Source: Zygnema cylindricum
Taxonomy: Eukaryota > Streptophyta > Zygnematophyceae > Zygnematales > Zygnemataceae
Length of the DNA: 62,018 nucleotides
Assembly: GCA_037447655.1 (NCBI GenBank)
Contig: JBBHKE010002614.1
Location: forward strand, 67,713 to 129,730
Direction: 5' to 3'
The position numbers and the translations under genes were made by a program. Shown piece by piece: positions 1 to 11,790 of the stretch. Under the pieces are notes generated by a model, which was not told where the DNA came from, did not search any database, and saw only the letters and a list, made by a program, of their open reading frames with translations. How positions within the stretch are numbered: position 1 is the first letter of the stretch; each line of letters opens with the position of its first letter.

Positions 1-115
1 GCTAGAGTGAGAGAGGGAGAGGGAGGGGGAGAGGGAGAGGCAGAGGGAGAGGGAGAGGGAGAGGGAGAGGGAAAGGAAGAGGAGAGGGGGAGGGAGAGGG
101 AGAGAGTGAGATCGA
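1..115. repeat. GAGAGG-type polypurine tract
   Basis: A purine-only stretch built from GAGAGG/GAGGGA units opens the window. The open frame across it (Glu/Gly/Arg-rich) is a by-product of the repeat and is not called as a gene. Confidence 0.9.
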
Positions 116-3094
116 GAGGAAACTATTTGGTCTTCAAATACTGCATCGTAACTCGGGATACGATCACCCTCGGTAATCGATTTTTTTGTAAAAAATAAGT
201 GAGTTCATTCGTTTCTGCTCGATTCATATTTTTTTTTTCATGTGTGGATTCGGTAGAATTTTCGTTACTGGTTAGAATCATCTCTCTCTCTCTCTCTCTC
301 TTTTTTTTTTGTTTTTTTTTTATATGGGTACAATAAGTCCTGTAGGACAAAATCACCAAGGGAGAGTCTTTTCGAAGGGGGTTTTTTTTTTTTTCGAGGG
401 ATGGAAAAATTGTTATATTTGTTAAGAATGGATACCTTCAATAAATATAAATGAAAGTAATTGGAAAAATGGGGTTATTGTGGGTATAGGCTTGATTGGT
501 CGATATCGCATTGACTTTAGAAAAAGTGAAGTCTTACAAGGTTTATAATTTTTTTTTTAGTTCAAGAAACATAACTGTTGGATGGGTAACTAAACAATTT
601 TTTTTTGAATAGTACTTTAGGATATGGTACATTAAACAATCGCTATTAGGATTAAACATTTTTGGGGTAGTTTTTTTCGGGCATTTTAGGTACTTTTTTT
701 TCACTACATGTCCGATTTTTAATCGTGACATAACCAATAGAAAGACGAATTGTTACGTTTCGATGTCTCCGTTAAAAAAAATAAAAATCAACGGTTGAAA
801 ATGATGTCAAAGAGGTAAAAATATCCAAACGGTTGGAACTAGAGTTGAAAACGTTTTGAGAAATCAAAAAATGAGTAACACGAATTGTGGTGGGAATTGT
901 TAACTTGGTAGTGGAGGGTAAAAAATATTTGAATTATATACATGGGCTTTGATCCAAAATATAGAAAAGATAAAACAAGTTTTCACAAAAAAAAAATTGG
1001 TGTGTTATTTGTTTCTCTTTTTCACATGTGCACATTTATAGGAAATAGTTGCAATAGTTGTAGTGATTGTACTGTTTAAAGAAAAAGAGAGAAAGAGAAA
1101 GAGAAAAAAGGAGACGAGAAAGAAAAAAAAAGAAAGAGAGAAAAAAGAAAGAAAGGAAAAGTGAGAAGAAAGTAAAAAAAACCATCGTTTTGTGCATGTA
1201 CATATACAAGTGTTCTTGCTATTTCATTGCGAAAATGAATACATAAAACCTAAAAAATGTATAAAACAAGTGTGTAAAATAAGAGTTGACAGAATGGATA
1301 ATGCCCTAATTTGTGTTTATTTTTTTAACTCCATTAGTTAATTACTGATGCCGTTAGATATGGGTGGTTCTATGTTACACTGGTTTTATTGTTACAATTT
1401 TTATCCGCTATCCATTTAATCTTCTTAAAAGTCTATCTTATTCATGTTTTTGTTTTAGTTTGGTCTTTTCTGTCCACTTTTATTTTGTTCCCATGTACTC
1501 GCTCAAATGGTTTACTATTGTACTTTCTTAATAAAGTTTTATTATTATTTACAAATAAAGGGGGTTAATAAAGGTTTTTAATCAAAACAGGAAAGAAAGG
1601 TTTTTAATTTGCGGATATAAATGGTGAAATGGTGAAATGATTATTTTTGTCATCTAGTGGTCACATATTTCTCGATTTCATGTGTTTTTTGTTCTCAAAA
1701 AATGGAAAAACGAAAATGACAAAACAAAAAAAACTCCACCTGTTGTTTTAATTACGATATGTTTTAACCCCCAAAAAAGAAAAAAAAGTTGGTATGCATG
1801 TCATGTTAAAAAAAAACCTTTTTAAGATCCATATGTTGAATTTGACAATCCGACAAGTGTGCACCGAGAAAAGATGTCTTGAGTTTTTTTAAGCAGCGAA
1901 AAAGAAAAAAAATCATCACCATAAGTAGCGATTCAACGTGTGTAATCTTCCACTCACTCAAGTTTTCCGTAACAAAAGAAAAAAAGAAAAAAAACTAAGG
2001 ATCTTGTCTCTTTGTCACAATCGCTGGATTATTAATACAACAGGTGTGCAAGAAGAATTATGAGTTTACATACCTGAAGGAACGTAAATAATAATAATGG
2101 TAAATGATGTTGTATTATCCACTCCAAAAGTTTTTGGAGTTTAGAGTTGTTTCTACCATTTTCAAAAAAAAAAAAAAAACTCCATCGACTTCTATGTCCT
2201 TTTTAAGTGTTTTGCAATGATCATTACTTGTTTTCAGGACTTTTCTTAGAGTTTTCTTACGTTAACTAGTTTAATGTTTCTTAAATGAGGTTTCTTATAG
2301 CCCCCATTTTTTTTTTACTCTTGTAGCCTTTTGGACTGTTTTTTTGTTTTTTTTCTTTCTTTTTTCCCTATACCCAATCTTTTTTGCATCGCAGGTTTTG
2401 CAAGAAACACTATTTCTTTAGAACCATAAACACAAAAAAAAAAGAAAAATAGGCAAAAAAAAAGCAAAACCCAAAAACCACGTTATACAAAAGAAGACAA
2501 AAGACAAACAACACAACCAATAAATAAGTAAAAGAAATAAAGGGAAATAAATGCCATTGTAACACTAAATTAATCACATAATAATATACATCTGCACGAA
2601 ACAATAGTCATCCATACTAAATAATAGTCATCCACACTAAATAATAGTTCCCATACTAAAATTCTCACCTCTTTTCTGACAAGTTAACAAAAAACACCAA
2701 TCTTGTGTTTTATTGTGTTTTACCTCCGAAGTAACATTTTTTTTTTTTTTTTTTTAATAATAAAAATAAAACCTCAATACTCAAAAAAAAAAAATTTCCT
2801 ACCAAACTGCTGATCGCAAAACTCTTATGTAAACAAAAGAATCTGATGAGACCAAAAAAATAAATAGATTTACAATCACTTACTAGACCTAAAATCGCAA
2901 AAATAAAAACAAAAACATCAAAATACCCCAAAAAATCCTCATAAAATCTCCAAAAACACCCTAACCTAAAAATCCCAATAAATCCCAAAAAACCTAAGAA
3001 ACTTAACACAAAAAAATAGCGAAAAAATCTCAAAAAATCGCTAAAACATCCCAGAAAAATCGCTCAAACACTAAAAAAAATCCAAAAAGTTTCC
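116..3094. other. AT-rich non-coding stretch
   Basis: About 3 kb of AT-rich DNA with many A and T homopolymers, a GA-rich patch near 1080-1175, and three short near-repeats of an ATAATAGTCATCC unit at about 2603-2660. The open frames here are short and T- or A-rich (Phe/Lys-rich) and match no family I recognise. The part next to 3094 would be the 3' flank of the mTERF-like gene, which runs on the minus strand. Confidence 0.6.
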
Positions 3095-3883
3095 CTAAAA
3101 CCTCGCCCAACAATGGTCGCATTCGGCGATACAATCTCCTCGACAATCGACGGAGTATCCCAAAACAAGAGGTTGTCGAATTAACACTTTTGTAAGAGAT
3201 GGTCCCGAAATTTTCCACTCTCGAGCCAATTGGGCGACATTTATTTGTAGTCTTTTTTCCACACTACAAGCCAAAACATGAGGAAAGGTTTTTACGACAT
3301 GTTTCAAATCTTTTCCCTCCAATCCCAAACTTTTTAAATACGAAAGAACCGTATTTAAAGTTTCGGGTTCTGGAACCATATCGACAATTTTGTCTTCCCA
3401 ATACCCTCTTAATACCCATCCGAAAGCTTTTGCGATAATCTTTTCGGCTTCGTCTTCCTCGAATCCTAAATCTTTTACAATATTTTTACTATTTTCCCAA
3501 TTTTCAAGATCGAGTCCGGAAAGTTCTTCGGAAGGTTTTCTCGGCGCTTTGACTCCGGCAAAAACCGAAGTTGTCTTTTTAACAGAACTTTTAGTTTTAT
3601 AAAACTTTTCTCCCGTTTCGATTCTCTTCGAAAAAAACATTTTCGGTGATGACATCGATGAGTTGGCGAACCACGGAGAAGTTAAAACGAGGGAATTCTT
3701 TTTTGTAACGGTCTTTTTCTCGGAAAAAGTCGAAATTTTCGATGTGGAGGAGAGCCCAGAGGTCAAGCCCAGGGGAAGGGAGGGGGAGGGAGAAGAGAGA
3801 GAGGGAGAGGGAGAAGGAAAAGGAGAGGAAGAGGTCAATTTGAAGCGTCCCAGAGGTACAAGAATTGGTACGGAGGTCGTCAT
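3095..3883 (-). CDS. mTERF-family organellar nucleic-acid-binding protein
   Basis: A 262-residue single-exon protein. Residues 1-100 are Ser/Thr/Pro/Lys-rich with no acidic cluster, as expected for a plastid or mitochondrial transit peptide, and include a low-complexity SPFPSPSPSL region. From about residue 108 the protein becomes helical and leucine-patterned, with mTERF-type repeats around TFPHVLACSVEKRL and VLIRQPLVLGYSVD (Pro near the repeat start, about 35-residue spacing). The C-terminus ends in a cysteine motif, DCRGDCIAECDHCWARF, which I recall from the ends of some plant mTERF proteins. The ATG at 3883 is preceded in frame by a TAG two codons upstream, so the start is well fixed. mTERF proteins bind organellar DNA or RNA and act in transcription termination, splicing or ribosome biogenesis; the target here is unknown. 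It is short for the family (few repeats), so it may be a small-class member. Confidence 0.78.
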   Translation of the reverse strand: MTTSVPILVPLGRFKLTSSSPFPSPSPSLSSPSPSLPLGLTSGLSSTSKISTFSEKKTVTKKNSLVLTSPWFANSSMSSPKMFFSKRIETGEKFYKTKSSVKKTTSVFAGVKAPRKPSEELSGLDLENWENSKNIVKDLGFEEDEAEKIIAKAFGWVLRGYWEDKIVDMVPEPETLNTVLSYLKSLGLEGKDLKHVVKTFPHVLACSVEKRLQINVAQLAREWKISGPSLTKVLIRQPLVLGYSVDCRGDCIAECDHCWARF

Positions 3884-4055
3884 CGTCTAAAACAAAGATT
3901 TAAACGAGAATAAGAAACAAATGAATTCAGGGAGAGGGAGGGAGGGAGAGAGGGAGAGGGGGAGAGGAAGAGGGAGAGGAGAGGGAGAGGAGAGAGGAGA
4001 GAGAGAGGGAGAGGTTAGTTTGAAGAGTCCCACAGGTACAGAAATTAGGCGATAT

Positions 4056-4086
<31 letters not shown>

Positions 4087-4201
4087 AAGACAAGAAGGAG
4101 AGCAAGAGAGCGAGAGCGGGAGGGAGAGGGAGCGCGAGAGAGAGAGGGAGAGAGAGAGGGAGAGGGAGAGAGGAGAGGGAGGGAGGGAGGAGGGTAGAGG
4201 G

Positions 4202-4245
<44 letters not shown>
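3770..4245. repeat. GA-rich tracts flanking a duplicated mTERF 5' segment
   Basis: Two purine tracts (about 3775-3832 and 3949-4245) flank near-copies of the same 40-bp segment: one inside the mTERF-like coding start (about 3832-3876) and one upstream (about 4011-4052). Both read AATTTGAAG/TAGTTTGAAG followed by GTCCCA(G/C)AGGTAC. On the minus strand both encode a V-P-x-G-x-F-K-L-T-S peptide followed by Ser/Pro/Leu low-complexity sequence. Confidence 0.75.
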
Positions 4246-4246
<1 letters not shown>

Positions 4247-4249
4247 CAA

Positions 4250-5859
4250 AATAATCCCCTTAACCCTAACCCTAATTCAGTCAATCTCCTATAGACAGCC
4301 CTCAGTCCACACTAAAAAATCCTCTCACTCCCACCCACTCAACCCTACTTTATAAGGCTTATTAACCCCAATCAAAAACCCTAAACCAACAAAAATATAA
4401 ACATATTTTAAAATTACATAGTACTATATAATCTAACATTAAAATATTATAATACTGTAGCATTACAAACATATATTTATATGACAATACAAATACTCTT
4501 AAAAAAGAAGTTACCCTAAAAACTCCGTCAAGTAAAAACTTCAATTAAAAAAAAACTAAAGAAAGAAAAAACAACCTGGAATAAAATAACTTATTTTTAT
4601 TATTTTTGAAAAACCATTGTATCATTTTTTTCCGTTATGACTCTCCATAGCCAATCAAAACTTTTTAAAATAGGTATATAATACATTATATGTATATATT
4701 TGAATATGTATTTACAACGAATAGTGCGCGTATTATATGCGTTTTACAATGTATAATCGTAAAAAATAATACAATGTACAATTTAGGAGGACACACATAG
4801 CATTTCCAACTGCATTTATACATTTAAACTCGGAATAAAACATTGGTATATATATATATATATATTATATTTCAATTACGGAGCCGACGAGAACTTTCGA
4901 ACCAGAAAAAAACTTTTTAACAAAATGGATTTTACCTTCCGATCCGCACTTTTCCTTCTTTCCACCTTAAAATAACCTTCCTTTTGTCGCATTCTCCCGA
5001 GGATTCTCCTCGATTCCTTTCCTTTCTCTCCTCCCTCTCCTTCCTCCTTCCCTTCCTTCCTCCCTTCCTTCCTTCCTTCCTCCAAATTTTTGATCTGATG
5101 GATGAAAATTTTTGATCCGGATGGGAGGCTTTCGAAGCGCAAAAATGTTTTATTGTTGACTGACTGATTGATTTATATTTGTTTATTTATTTAGCTAAAG
5201 TAACTGAATAACCGGTAAGGTATCTGAAAAAAAAAAAAAAAAAAAGGGGATGAGAAAAAATTCGACAAAAATACGGCAAACCGACGAATAATTCGCAACA
5301 AGAAGTTAAAAATTCGAGACTGGACAGCTTGGAATATTCGTTTCTTTCTTTAATTCTTTTTCAACGAATATTCTCGTTCAGATTTTTCAAAAGACGTTCC
5401 GGTGTTTTTGCTATCTTTAAGCATGAACGTTTTGTCGTGTAGCGAAAAATTTCCGAAAAAAAAATATTCGTCGTCCGCTATGCGACGCAAAACGACGAAA
5501 ATAAATGTAGCGCTATAGTACGGAGAATTTGTTAAATCGACCTAATGGAATATTCGTTATCGACCCGAAATCTAAACTTGGAAGTACGGAACAACGAGAT
5601 TAGGAAAAGTTTTGAAAAGTACAATTTTAAGTTTTTAGGACCGTACAATTTCCTGGGCGAGTGGTACACCTTGCAAATCGGCAAATTTTCGTGACGAATT
5701 TTAAATAGAGTTGTGTATCGGATAAAAAAAAAAAAAAAAAACTTTAAAAACTTAACGCGATAAAACCGATACATATAGATATCGGTCATCGAACGGTGAA
5801 GGGTTCCTATATATCGGTCTGAGCCCAACAAATTCCTTATCGGCAAAAAGTGGAAAAAT
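4250..5859. other. AT-rich intergenic DNA
   Basis: No convincing gene. It holds CCCTAAC-like sequence at about 4257-4275 (only two units), AT-rich DNA with a short TATA run at 4849-4866, a CCTT-rich patch near 5030-5085, and A-homopolymers. Confidence 0.55.
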
Positions 5860-6585
5860 CATAGTTGTTCAAATCGTGCGATTTTTTTCAATTTTTCCGA
5901 TTAAAAAGTATAATTCGTGACTTTTGAAAAAATCGCAAAAAAACTTGATGTGCTTTCTGTCCGGTAAATTGAACAGACAATTTACGGGAAAAAACAATAT
6001 TTCCAGTAAAATGTACGTTTTTTTACGGAAATGTACGGAATTCGAGGAAAAGATACGTCGTAGTTATTGGTACTTTCTGCCCAGTGAACTGAACAGAAAT
6101 ATCACGGAACTTGTACGTCATTTCATCGAAAATGTACGGACATTATTTGAAAAAGAGACGTTGGAAACGTCACACTATTTGGAAACGTTGGAAACGGCAG
6201 AGAGAAGGCGGCCATGGGTGCCTGTCAGATAGGCTCAGACAGACAGAAATCGATAAAAGTTAGCACTTGCGAACGTTCGAACCCGAGAGTGTGACATTTG
6301 TGGCGAAGCCTACATTCGCATTCTCCGCTACTAGTTGATGATGGAATTCGGATACCAACATGGAGTGTGATATTTAATTAAATTTTTATAATATTTTAGG
6401 GCTCATTTAACTAAAAACTTACAAAATGCACTATATGTAGATTTTTTTTTGTTTTACATGTACGGAATAGTACGGAAGGAAATTCATTAACGACTTTTAA
6501 CGATTTTTTCAAAAGGTTCAATGCGTTCGTTACGTATTATTCGTCGCGATTGAAACGTTCGCACTAATCGCTATGAACAACTATG
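5860..6585. mobile_element. hAT-like MITE (family 1), intact ends with 8-bp TSD
   Basis: The element starts CATAGTTGTTCA and ends with the reverse complement TGAACAACTATG. It is flanked by a perfect 8-bp duplication, GGAAAAAT, at 5852-5859 and 6586-6593. Eight-base duplications with short TIRs beginning CA fit the hAT superfamily. No transposase is visible; the 102-residue frame inside is not recognisable. The interior resembles the copy at 22108-22879 (shared CTTTCTGTCCGGTAA), so this is a multicopy non-autonomous family. Confidence 0.9.
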
Positions 6586-6593
6586 GGAAAAAT

Positions 6594-7080
6594 ATATAGT
6601 ACGTTATATAATGGTACTTTAAGATACAATGTATTATATTATTACTAAATATTGTAACAGTAATAGCGGATCAATCTTGGTCGTAAAAAGGTATTTAATA
6701 GTTAATATAAAGTTATTAATTTGGTTGACGTCCGCGAAAGAATCGCGCGATTTGGAGTTCCATTTCAAAAGATATAGTGATGGGTGTATTTAGGTTACAA
6801 CGCGGGGTTAAACTAACAAGTGGGTATCATTGTAACGGGTTAAGGGTCAAAAGTAGCCGCAAAATTTCATGCATACGTCAATAAAGTACTAATATTCGTT
6901 TAGTACATATGATGGTTCGTTTCGTACGATTTTTAGTACGAAACGTCATAAGTTAAAATTTGTAAATGTCGTAGGTAGTTTCGCGTGTAAAACTTCTTAC
7001 GCGCAAACGTGCGAAGTCGCGTTTCAATTCGCGCGCACTTTTGCACCTAAATGTTACGCAGTAAAATGTAACGTTTCATT
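6594..7080. other. Non-coding gap between MITE and gypsy LTR
   Basis: No gene or terminal repeat recognised. It is rich in TACG and CGCG words (for example 6950-7045), and the start of the following LTR cannot be fixed because no second copy exists in the window. Confidence 0.4.
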
Positions 7081-7082
7081 GG

Positions 7083-7618
7083 TTAGAAAATGCTACGTAG
7101 TTTGTGGGAGATTTCGCACGCTTTTGCATTGGTTAGTAGTCTTTGCCGATCAATGATTGGCCCAAGTAAAACCTGTTCAAGGAAGCGTTGACTTTGGCTT
7201 GGCGAGTCCAATGTGATGATGGATAAATAGTGAAGTCTAAGAGAAGAGTAGACATCCTTTCCTTTGGAAAAATTTGTTGTAGAAATTGTGACTGATCTTG
7301 GTCTTGAGCGAATAATACCAAATTGGAGCAATGGCATTTTAGCATTGAAATCTCTTACAAACTAAGTAGTGTTTTAGTAGTCAAGAGATAGAATATTTAA
7401 GAGTGAAGAGTAGTGGAAAATACTTTAATAAGAAGGGTTGAGCCACAAGGGAAAGAGACTAAGCTAATGTTACGTGGACAGAAGCTTCTTCTAATTTAAA
7501 GTTTATCCTTATGTGAGTGCTTTCCAATGTGGATGTGTATTTTTCAATGTGTGGAATGTGTGGTTGAAATTGGTTGTAGTAATGGGATTTTCTGAGAGGT
7601 AGGAAATCCTATTACATA
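7083..7618 (+). repeat. Probable 5' LTR of gypsy element 1 (left end uncertain)
   Basis: The right end is set by the primer binding site; the LTR ends about ...ATTACA at 7616. The left edge is a guess, since the 3' LTR has been lost and no copy is available for alignment. Confidence 0.45.
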
Positions 7619-7630
7619 TGGTATCGGAGC
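7619..7630 (+). other. Primer binding site, initiator tRNA-Met type
   Basis: TGGTATCGGAGC differs at one of 12 positions from TGGTATCAGAGC, the usual plant LTR-element site complementary to the 3' end of initiator tRNA-Met. It lies two bases after the LTR end, as expected. Confidence 0.85.
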
Positions 7631-8385
7631 TTTGGTTAGAAACTAGGGAGAAGCTTGCGCACCCGAAAATCGACTGCCGTGACCGGTGAGGGTAATCTGA
7701 CCCATGTAGGTGGAACCACAATGTGAAGTGGTACGGGATTGGAGGGAAACTAAGTGACCACACTGCCAGCGGCCGCTAGTTAGATGTGGGGCGTGCTTAG
7801 GTCCTAAGGACTCAGGCGAAGTGGGCAGTGTAGCCAACACTGAAGCTTATCTCAATTACCTAGAGGCCAAACAAACTTGCAATCTCCTAGCAATGATTCA
7901 TGTGTACAGGGAGGGCTTGAAGCCATGAAGGGTAAGGATGTGAGGATTAGAGAATAAAAGATCCTGATGTAGTGGGAAATGGGAAATTTGCTAATGGAGG
8001 AGAAAGAAAGTGGAGCATTTTACTTCTTCAAGAGCAAAGGAGTCTGGAAATGACTTAAAACTTTTCAAACCCTAAATTGTAACCTTTGATTGCTTTCAAT
8101 TTTGCTATTGCAAAATTTGTGGTTGAATTTTACCTTTGAGAGCTTTCAATTTTGTTGTTGCAAAATTTGTGGGGAAACTTTTACCTTTCTATTTAAATGT
8201 TGGGGGAAATTGAATTTTCACTAACTTACTTTTAATGTTTATTTGATTTCTCAGATTTTGATATCTTTCAAAGGATTTGTTAAAGAAAGGAAGACTTGGA
8301 TTGGAGAAATCTGAGGACTTCAAAAAATGCTGCAAACTCTTTTGGATAATTATACTCTATCTTCCTTAGTGCTTAATTTCATTGT

Positions 8386-9230
8386 GTGATAATGGCAAAT
8401 TCTGCATGGAAACGTGAAATGGAAAATGCCTTGAATGTGTTGAAGAAGCGTAGTGTTAAATTGGTCAAAAGATTTAATAGTCATGCTGCTGCTGTAGATG
8501 AAACAATTGTTGAATTGAAGAGTGAATTGAAGGATGTTAAGGAAAATCGAAATGTTTCAAATCAAAAATCGGATGAGCTAATTAATCTAATTCAATCCAG
8601 AAATGATATTAATGACTAAAAGGGTGAGAGTAGTAAAACAAATTCCAGTTTTAAGGAAGATGATCACGATACACCGAGGAAGATAAGAGATCTGAAATTG
8701 TCTATCAGTGAAGCACTATCCTTTGATGGTAAGAAGATTGATGAGTTGGATGCTTGGATTTTTCATATCGAGTATTATTTAGAATGTAGGAATTGTGATC
8801 GTGATGATTACACTTCTTTTGCTGTTAGATGTGTGAAAGGTGATGCTCAGATTTGGTAATACGCTCACAGAAGGTCTAACCTAATCCCTGATAATGCCGA
8901 TTGGGAAATTTTTAAAACCGCGACCAAATCCCATTTCTTGTCTGTCACTTTTAAATCTAGAATGGAAGAAAAGTGGCTGAACTGTAAGCAGACTGGATCT
9001 GTGAAGGATTACATTGTGGAATTTGACTCGTCTAGCATTCATGTCATAGGTTTCACTGATGAAATGGCCAAGTAACATTTTTGAACTATATGAATCTTAT
9101 TGTGAAATCAGAACTCAAACATCAAAAATTTAATAATTTGAAGGAATTACAAGATAAGTCATTGGAATTAGAGGATCAATTGGGGTATAATCAGGAAATT
9201 CGATCACTCAAGGGTAATTTGAATGAAGTA
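8386..9230 (+). pseudogene. Gag capsid region of gypsy element 1, broken
   Basis: An ATG at 8386 opens a lysine-rich, coiled-coil-like N-terminus that stops at 8617. Reading continues in frame after the stop with a Gag-like capsid segment: about 8700-8860 (LSFDGKKIDELDAWIFHIEYY, a retrotransposon-gag-type W-x3-IEYY pattern) and about 8890-9080 (F-x-SRMEEKWLNCKQTGSVKDY). Further stops occur near 8617, 8857 and 9073. It would have formed the particle shell. Confidence 0.7.
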
Positions 9231-9483
9231 TAAGAGTGGGGTGAGAAGGAATTTGTGGAAAAGGGTCTGATTGTGGGTCTTGTGAATAGGCAAAATATTT
9301 TCAGGGGAAATGAGATGGGTGGACAAAGTGTTAATGTAGTAAATAAATTCCACAATAGAGGGGGATACATTAAGAGTCCTAAACCAAGTATAAATGTCAG
9401 AAACCCAATCTTAGCATTCCCACATGCACTTTCTGTCAGAAAAAAAGTCATAGGGTGAGTGTGCACAACTGAAGAAAATTAAC

Positions 9484-9594
9484 TGTTATAACTGTGGAGA
9501 GGAGGGACATTTTAGTAAAGAATGCACAAAACCGAAAAAAAAGTCACTTGTTTTAAATGCGGAGGTCTAGATCATTACGCTAAAGACTGTACAT
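9484..9594 (+). pseudogene. Two CCHC zinc knuckles of gag (nucleocapsid)
   Basis: CYNCGEEGHFSKEC and CFKCGGLDHYAKDC both fit C-x2-C-x4-H-x4-C and would bind the genomic RNA. A frameshift in the A-rich stretch near 9535 separates them, so they are not in one frame now. Confidence 0.85.
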
Positions 9595-9851
9595 ATAAGG
9601 GATCTCTTAAAACAGTTCATGTCAATGAAGTTCTTCAAGATGATATTGGATTATACCTAGCTAAATAAGAAGCCCAGGAGGTGGGAAATAGAAAGGACTA
9701 GCTGAAAGTCCGACCAGATTGAGAGGTTAAAAAGTTAACTCTGGAGGGCAAGCTAATGAATGGAAAGGCTTGGATAACTCAATTTATTATGATGCTAACT
9801 ACAGTCTATAGTTTGAACAATCCTTCTGATGAAATTTTTAACAATTGACCT

Positions 9852-10151
9852 ATGTTAGGACAGTTAAGTAACGAAGACACCAAACACAGTTTGATCAGAT
9901 TAGAGCTTTTAGTGGAAGGGAAACCATTGAGAGTTATGGTAGATTCAGGTGCAACACATAAATTTATTTCACATAAGTTTGTAGAGGAAAATAAAATTCC
10001 TACTGTCATAAGAGAAAAACCTTTGCATGTTCAGGTGGCAAATGGTAATAAATCCACATTAGATTTACAAACTGACACAATAGAAGTTGATATCCAGGGT
10101 CATAAAATGAAAGTTGTGTGTGAAATAATGAATTTGGGTAGGGAGGAGTGA
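9852..10151 (+). pseudogene. Retropepsin-like aspartic protease of element 1
   Basis: A 99-residue open frame carries the catalytic motif as VDSGATHKFIS at about residues 35-45, followed by a beta-rich region, LHVQVANGNK. It processes the Gag-Pol polyprotein in active elements. The frame closes at 10149 just before the RT region, so a fusion with RT is broken. Confidence 0.8.
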
Positions 10152-10182
10152 CTTACCCCCAGGGAGGCCACCTTCCCGAGAT

Positions 10183-11000
10183 GTGGGACATGTTATTAAC
10201 CTTGAACCTGGATGTAATCCTCTTGTCACCAGAATTTATAAGCACATTTTCTTTGAGCAGGAGGAGTTAAAAAAACAGATCAAGGAGCTTGTGGAGAAAG
10301 GACATATTCAGCCCAGCAAATCAGCGTACGGAGCACTAGTTCTCTTCGTCAAAAAGAAAGACGGAACGTTGAGAATGTGTGTCGACTATCGTAGTCTGAA
10401 CAAGATTACGGTGAAGGATAAGTATTCGTTACCTTTAATTTTTGATTTGATAAATCGTTTAAAAGGTGCTAAATTATTTTCTTTCATTGATCTTCATATT
10501 GGCTTTAATCAGGTGCCAATTAGAACCGAAGATGTTGACAAAATTGCTATTAGATTTAGAGTCGGTCATTTTGAATAGATAGTGATGCCATTTGGTTTGA
10601 CGAATGCACCGCCTACTTATCAAAGATTAATGAACCAAACCTTTTTAGATTATATAGATGAGTTTCTTCTAGTGTTTATAGATGATATTCTAATTTACAA
10701 CGAATCTAAAGAACAACATGTAATTCATTTAAGGAGAGTGTTGGAAAGGTTAAGGGAAAGAAAACTATATGGAAAATTGTCAAAATCCAGTTTACTTAAA
10801 AGTGAACAATTATTTTGGGACATATAGTTAGTGGGGAAGGTGTTAAAAAGATCCATCCAAAATTACAGCAATCCAAAATTGGAAGCAACCCACTAATGTC
10901 ACAAAAGTTAGATCATTTTTGGGATTGGCCACTTATTACAGGAAATTTATCATGAACTTCAGTATGACCGCCGCACCTTTGACGGATTTACTTTGGGAGA
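10183..11000 (+). pseudogene. Reverse transcriptase of element 1, interrupted
   Basis: The first part (10183-10578) has the RT fingers and palm with [20 protein letters not shown] and [19 protein letters not shown] at 10579-10581 interrupts it, and the same frame resumes with MPFGLTNAPPTYQRLMN and the catalytic box VFIDDILIYN (FIDD in place of YxDD). It stops at 10825, and a frameshift leads into the connection domain ([13 protein letters not shown]-like, about 10915-10955). Gypsy-type RT, now a pseudogene. Confidence 0.88.
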
Positions 11001-11077
11001 AAGAGATGTTTGTGTGAGGAGCCGATCAAGAGAGAGCTTTCGAGGAACTAAAAGGGAAGTTAACCTCTGCGCCTACA

Positions 11078-11395
11078 TTGGTGTATCCTGATCCTGCTGG
11101 AGAATTTGAAGTTCTGATCACTACAGATGCATCTGATAAAGGTCTAGGTGCAGTCATAAGTCAAAAAGTCGGCAAACATTTTCATCCTATTGCTTTTGAG
11201 TCTAAGAAATTCAATGATGCTGAAAAGAACTATTCAGCACAGGAAAAAGAATTACTTGCAATTGTTCATGCATTGGTGAAATGGCGTTGTTATTTGCATA
11301 AGAAAGAATTTACAGTTCACTGTGATGATAAGGCACTTTCCTATCTACAAAGATTAAGTGATGCACAGATTATGACTGGCAAACAAGTTAGGTAG
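11078..11395 (+). pseudogene. RNase H domain of element 1
   Basis: TTDASDKGLGAVISQ, YSAQEKELLAIVHAL and FTVHCDDKALSYLQ carry the D-E-D residues of gypsy RNase H. The frame closes with a TAG at 11393-11395. Confidence 0.85.
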
Positions 11396-11790
11396 ATGCA
11401 GAAATTGGCATATTTCAAATTAAATGTCAAACATATTTTAAGAAAAACAAATGTAGTCGCAGATCCTTTATATAGATGTTTTGAAATTATTGTGATGGTT
11501 CGCGATGAATTGTTTTTAGATGCTATTAGAAATGGTTATGATAAAGATCTTTATTTTACTGTGATTTGCAAGAATATTTTGGGAGAGAATTCTAACCCAT
11601 TCAATAAGAGGCATGTCAAAAACTTTAGAATAGAAGATGGTTTACTGTATTTGCAAAACAGGGGATAGATTATGCATTCCTGAAATGGGAGACTTAAGAA
11701 AACAACTTTACAACAAGCCGATCAACATTTAGGACATCTACGTCGAGATAAAACTCTTAGTCGGTTGCAGAGTAGATTGTTTAAGCCCGG
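11396..11790 (+). pseudogene. RNase H tether and start of integrase, truncated
   Basis: The sequence after the stop continues as a pol remnant with HILRKTNVVADPLYR (the usual end-of-RNase H motif, normally ...ADALSR). After about 11670 it enters a frameshifted integrase zinc-binding start (DQHLGHLRRDKTLSRLQSR-like, about 11725-11780). The match ends at 11790. Confidence 0.75.

Larger units (their letters stand above)
7080..11790 (+). mobile_element. Degenerate Ty3/gypsy retrotransposon 1, 3'-truncated
   Basis: Order of parts: 5' LTR end, tRNA-Met primer site, gag with two zinc knuckles, aspartic protease, reverse transcriptase, RNase H, and the beginning of integrase. RNase H before integrase places it in Ty3/gypsy (Metaviridae type). 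Many stops and frameshifts break it. It ends at 11790 within the integrase zinc-binding region, exactly where element 2 begins; no continuation is found beyond element 2. The left boundary is approximate. Confidence 0.85.

Noticed and set aside
4257-4275. CCCTAAC units as an interstitial telomere
   Set aside because: Only about two units; CCCTAAA/CCCTAAC words are common in this AT-rich DNA.
5924-6232. 102-codon frame in the hAT-like MITE as a gene
   Set aside because: It is not preserved in the sibling copy at 22108-22879 and matches no family.
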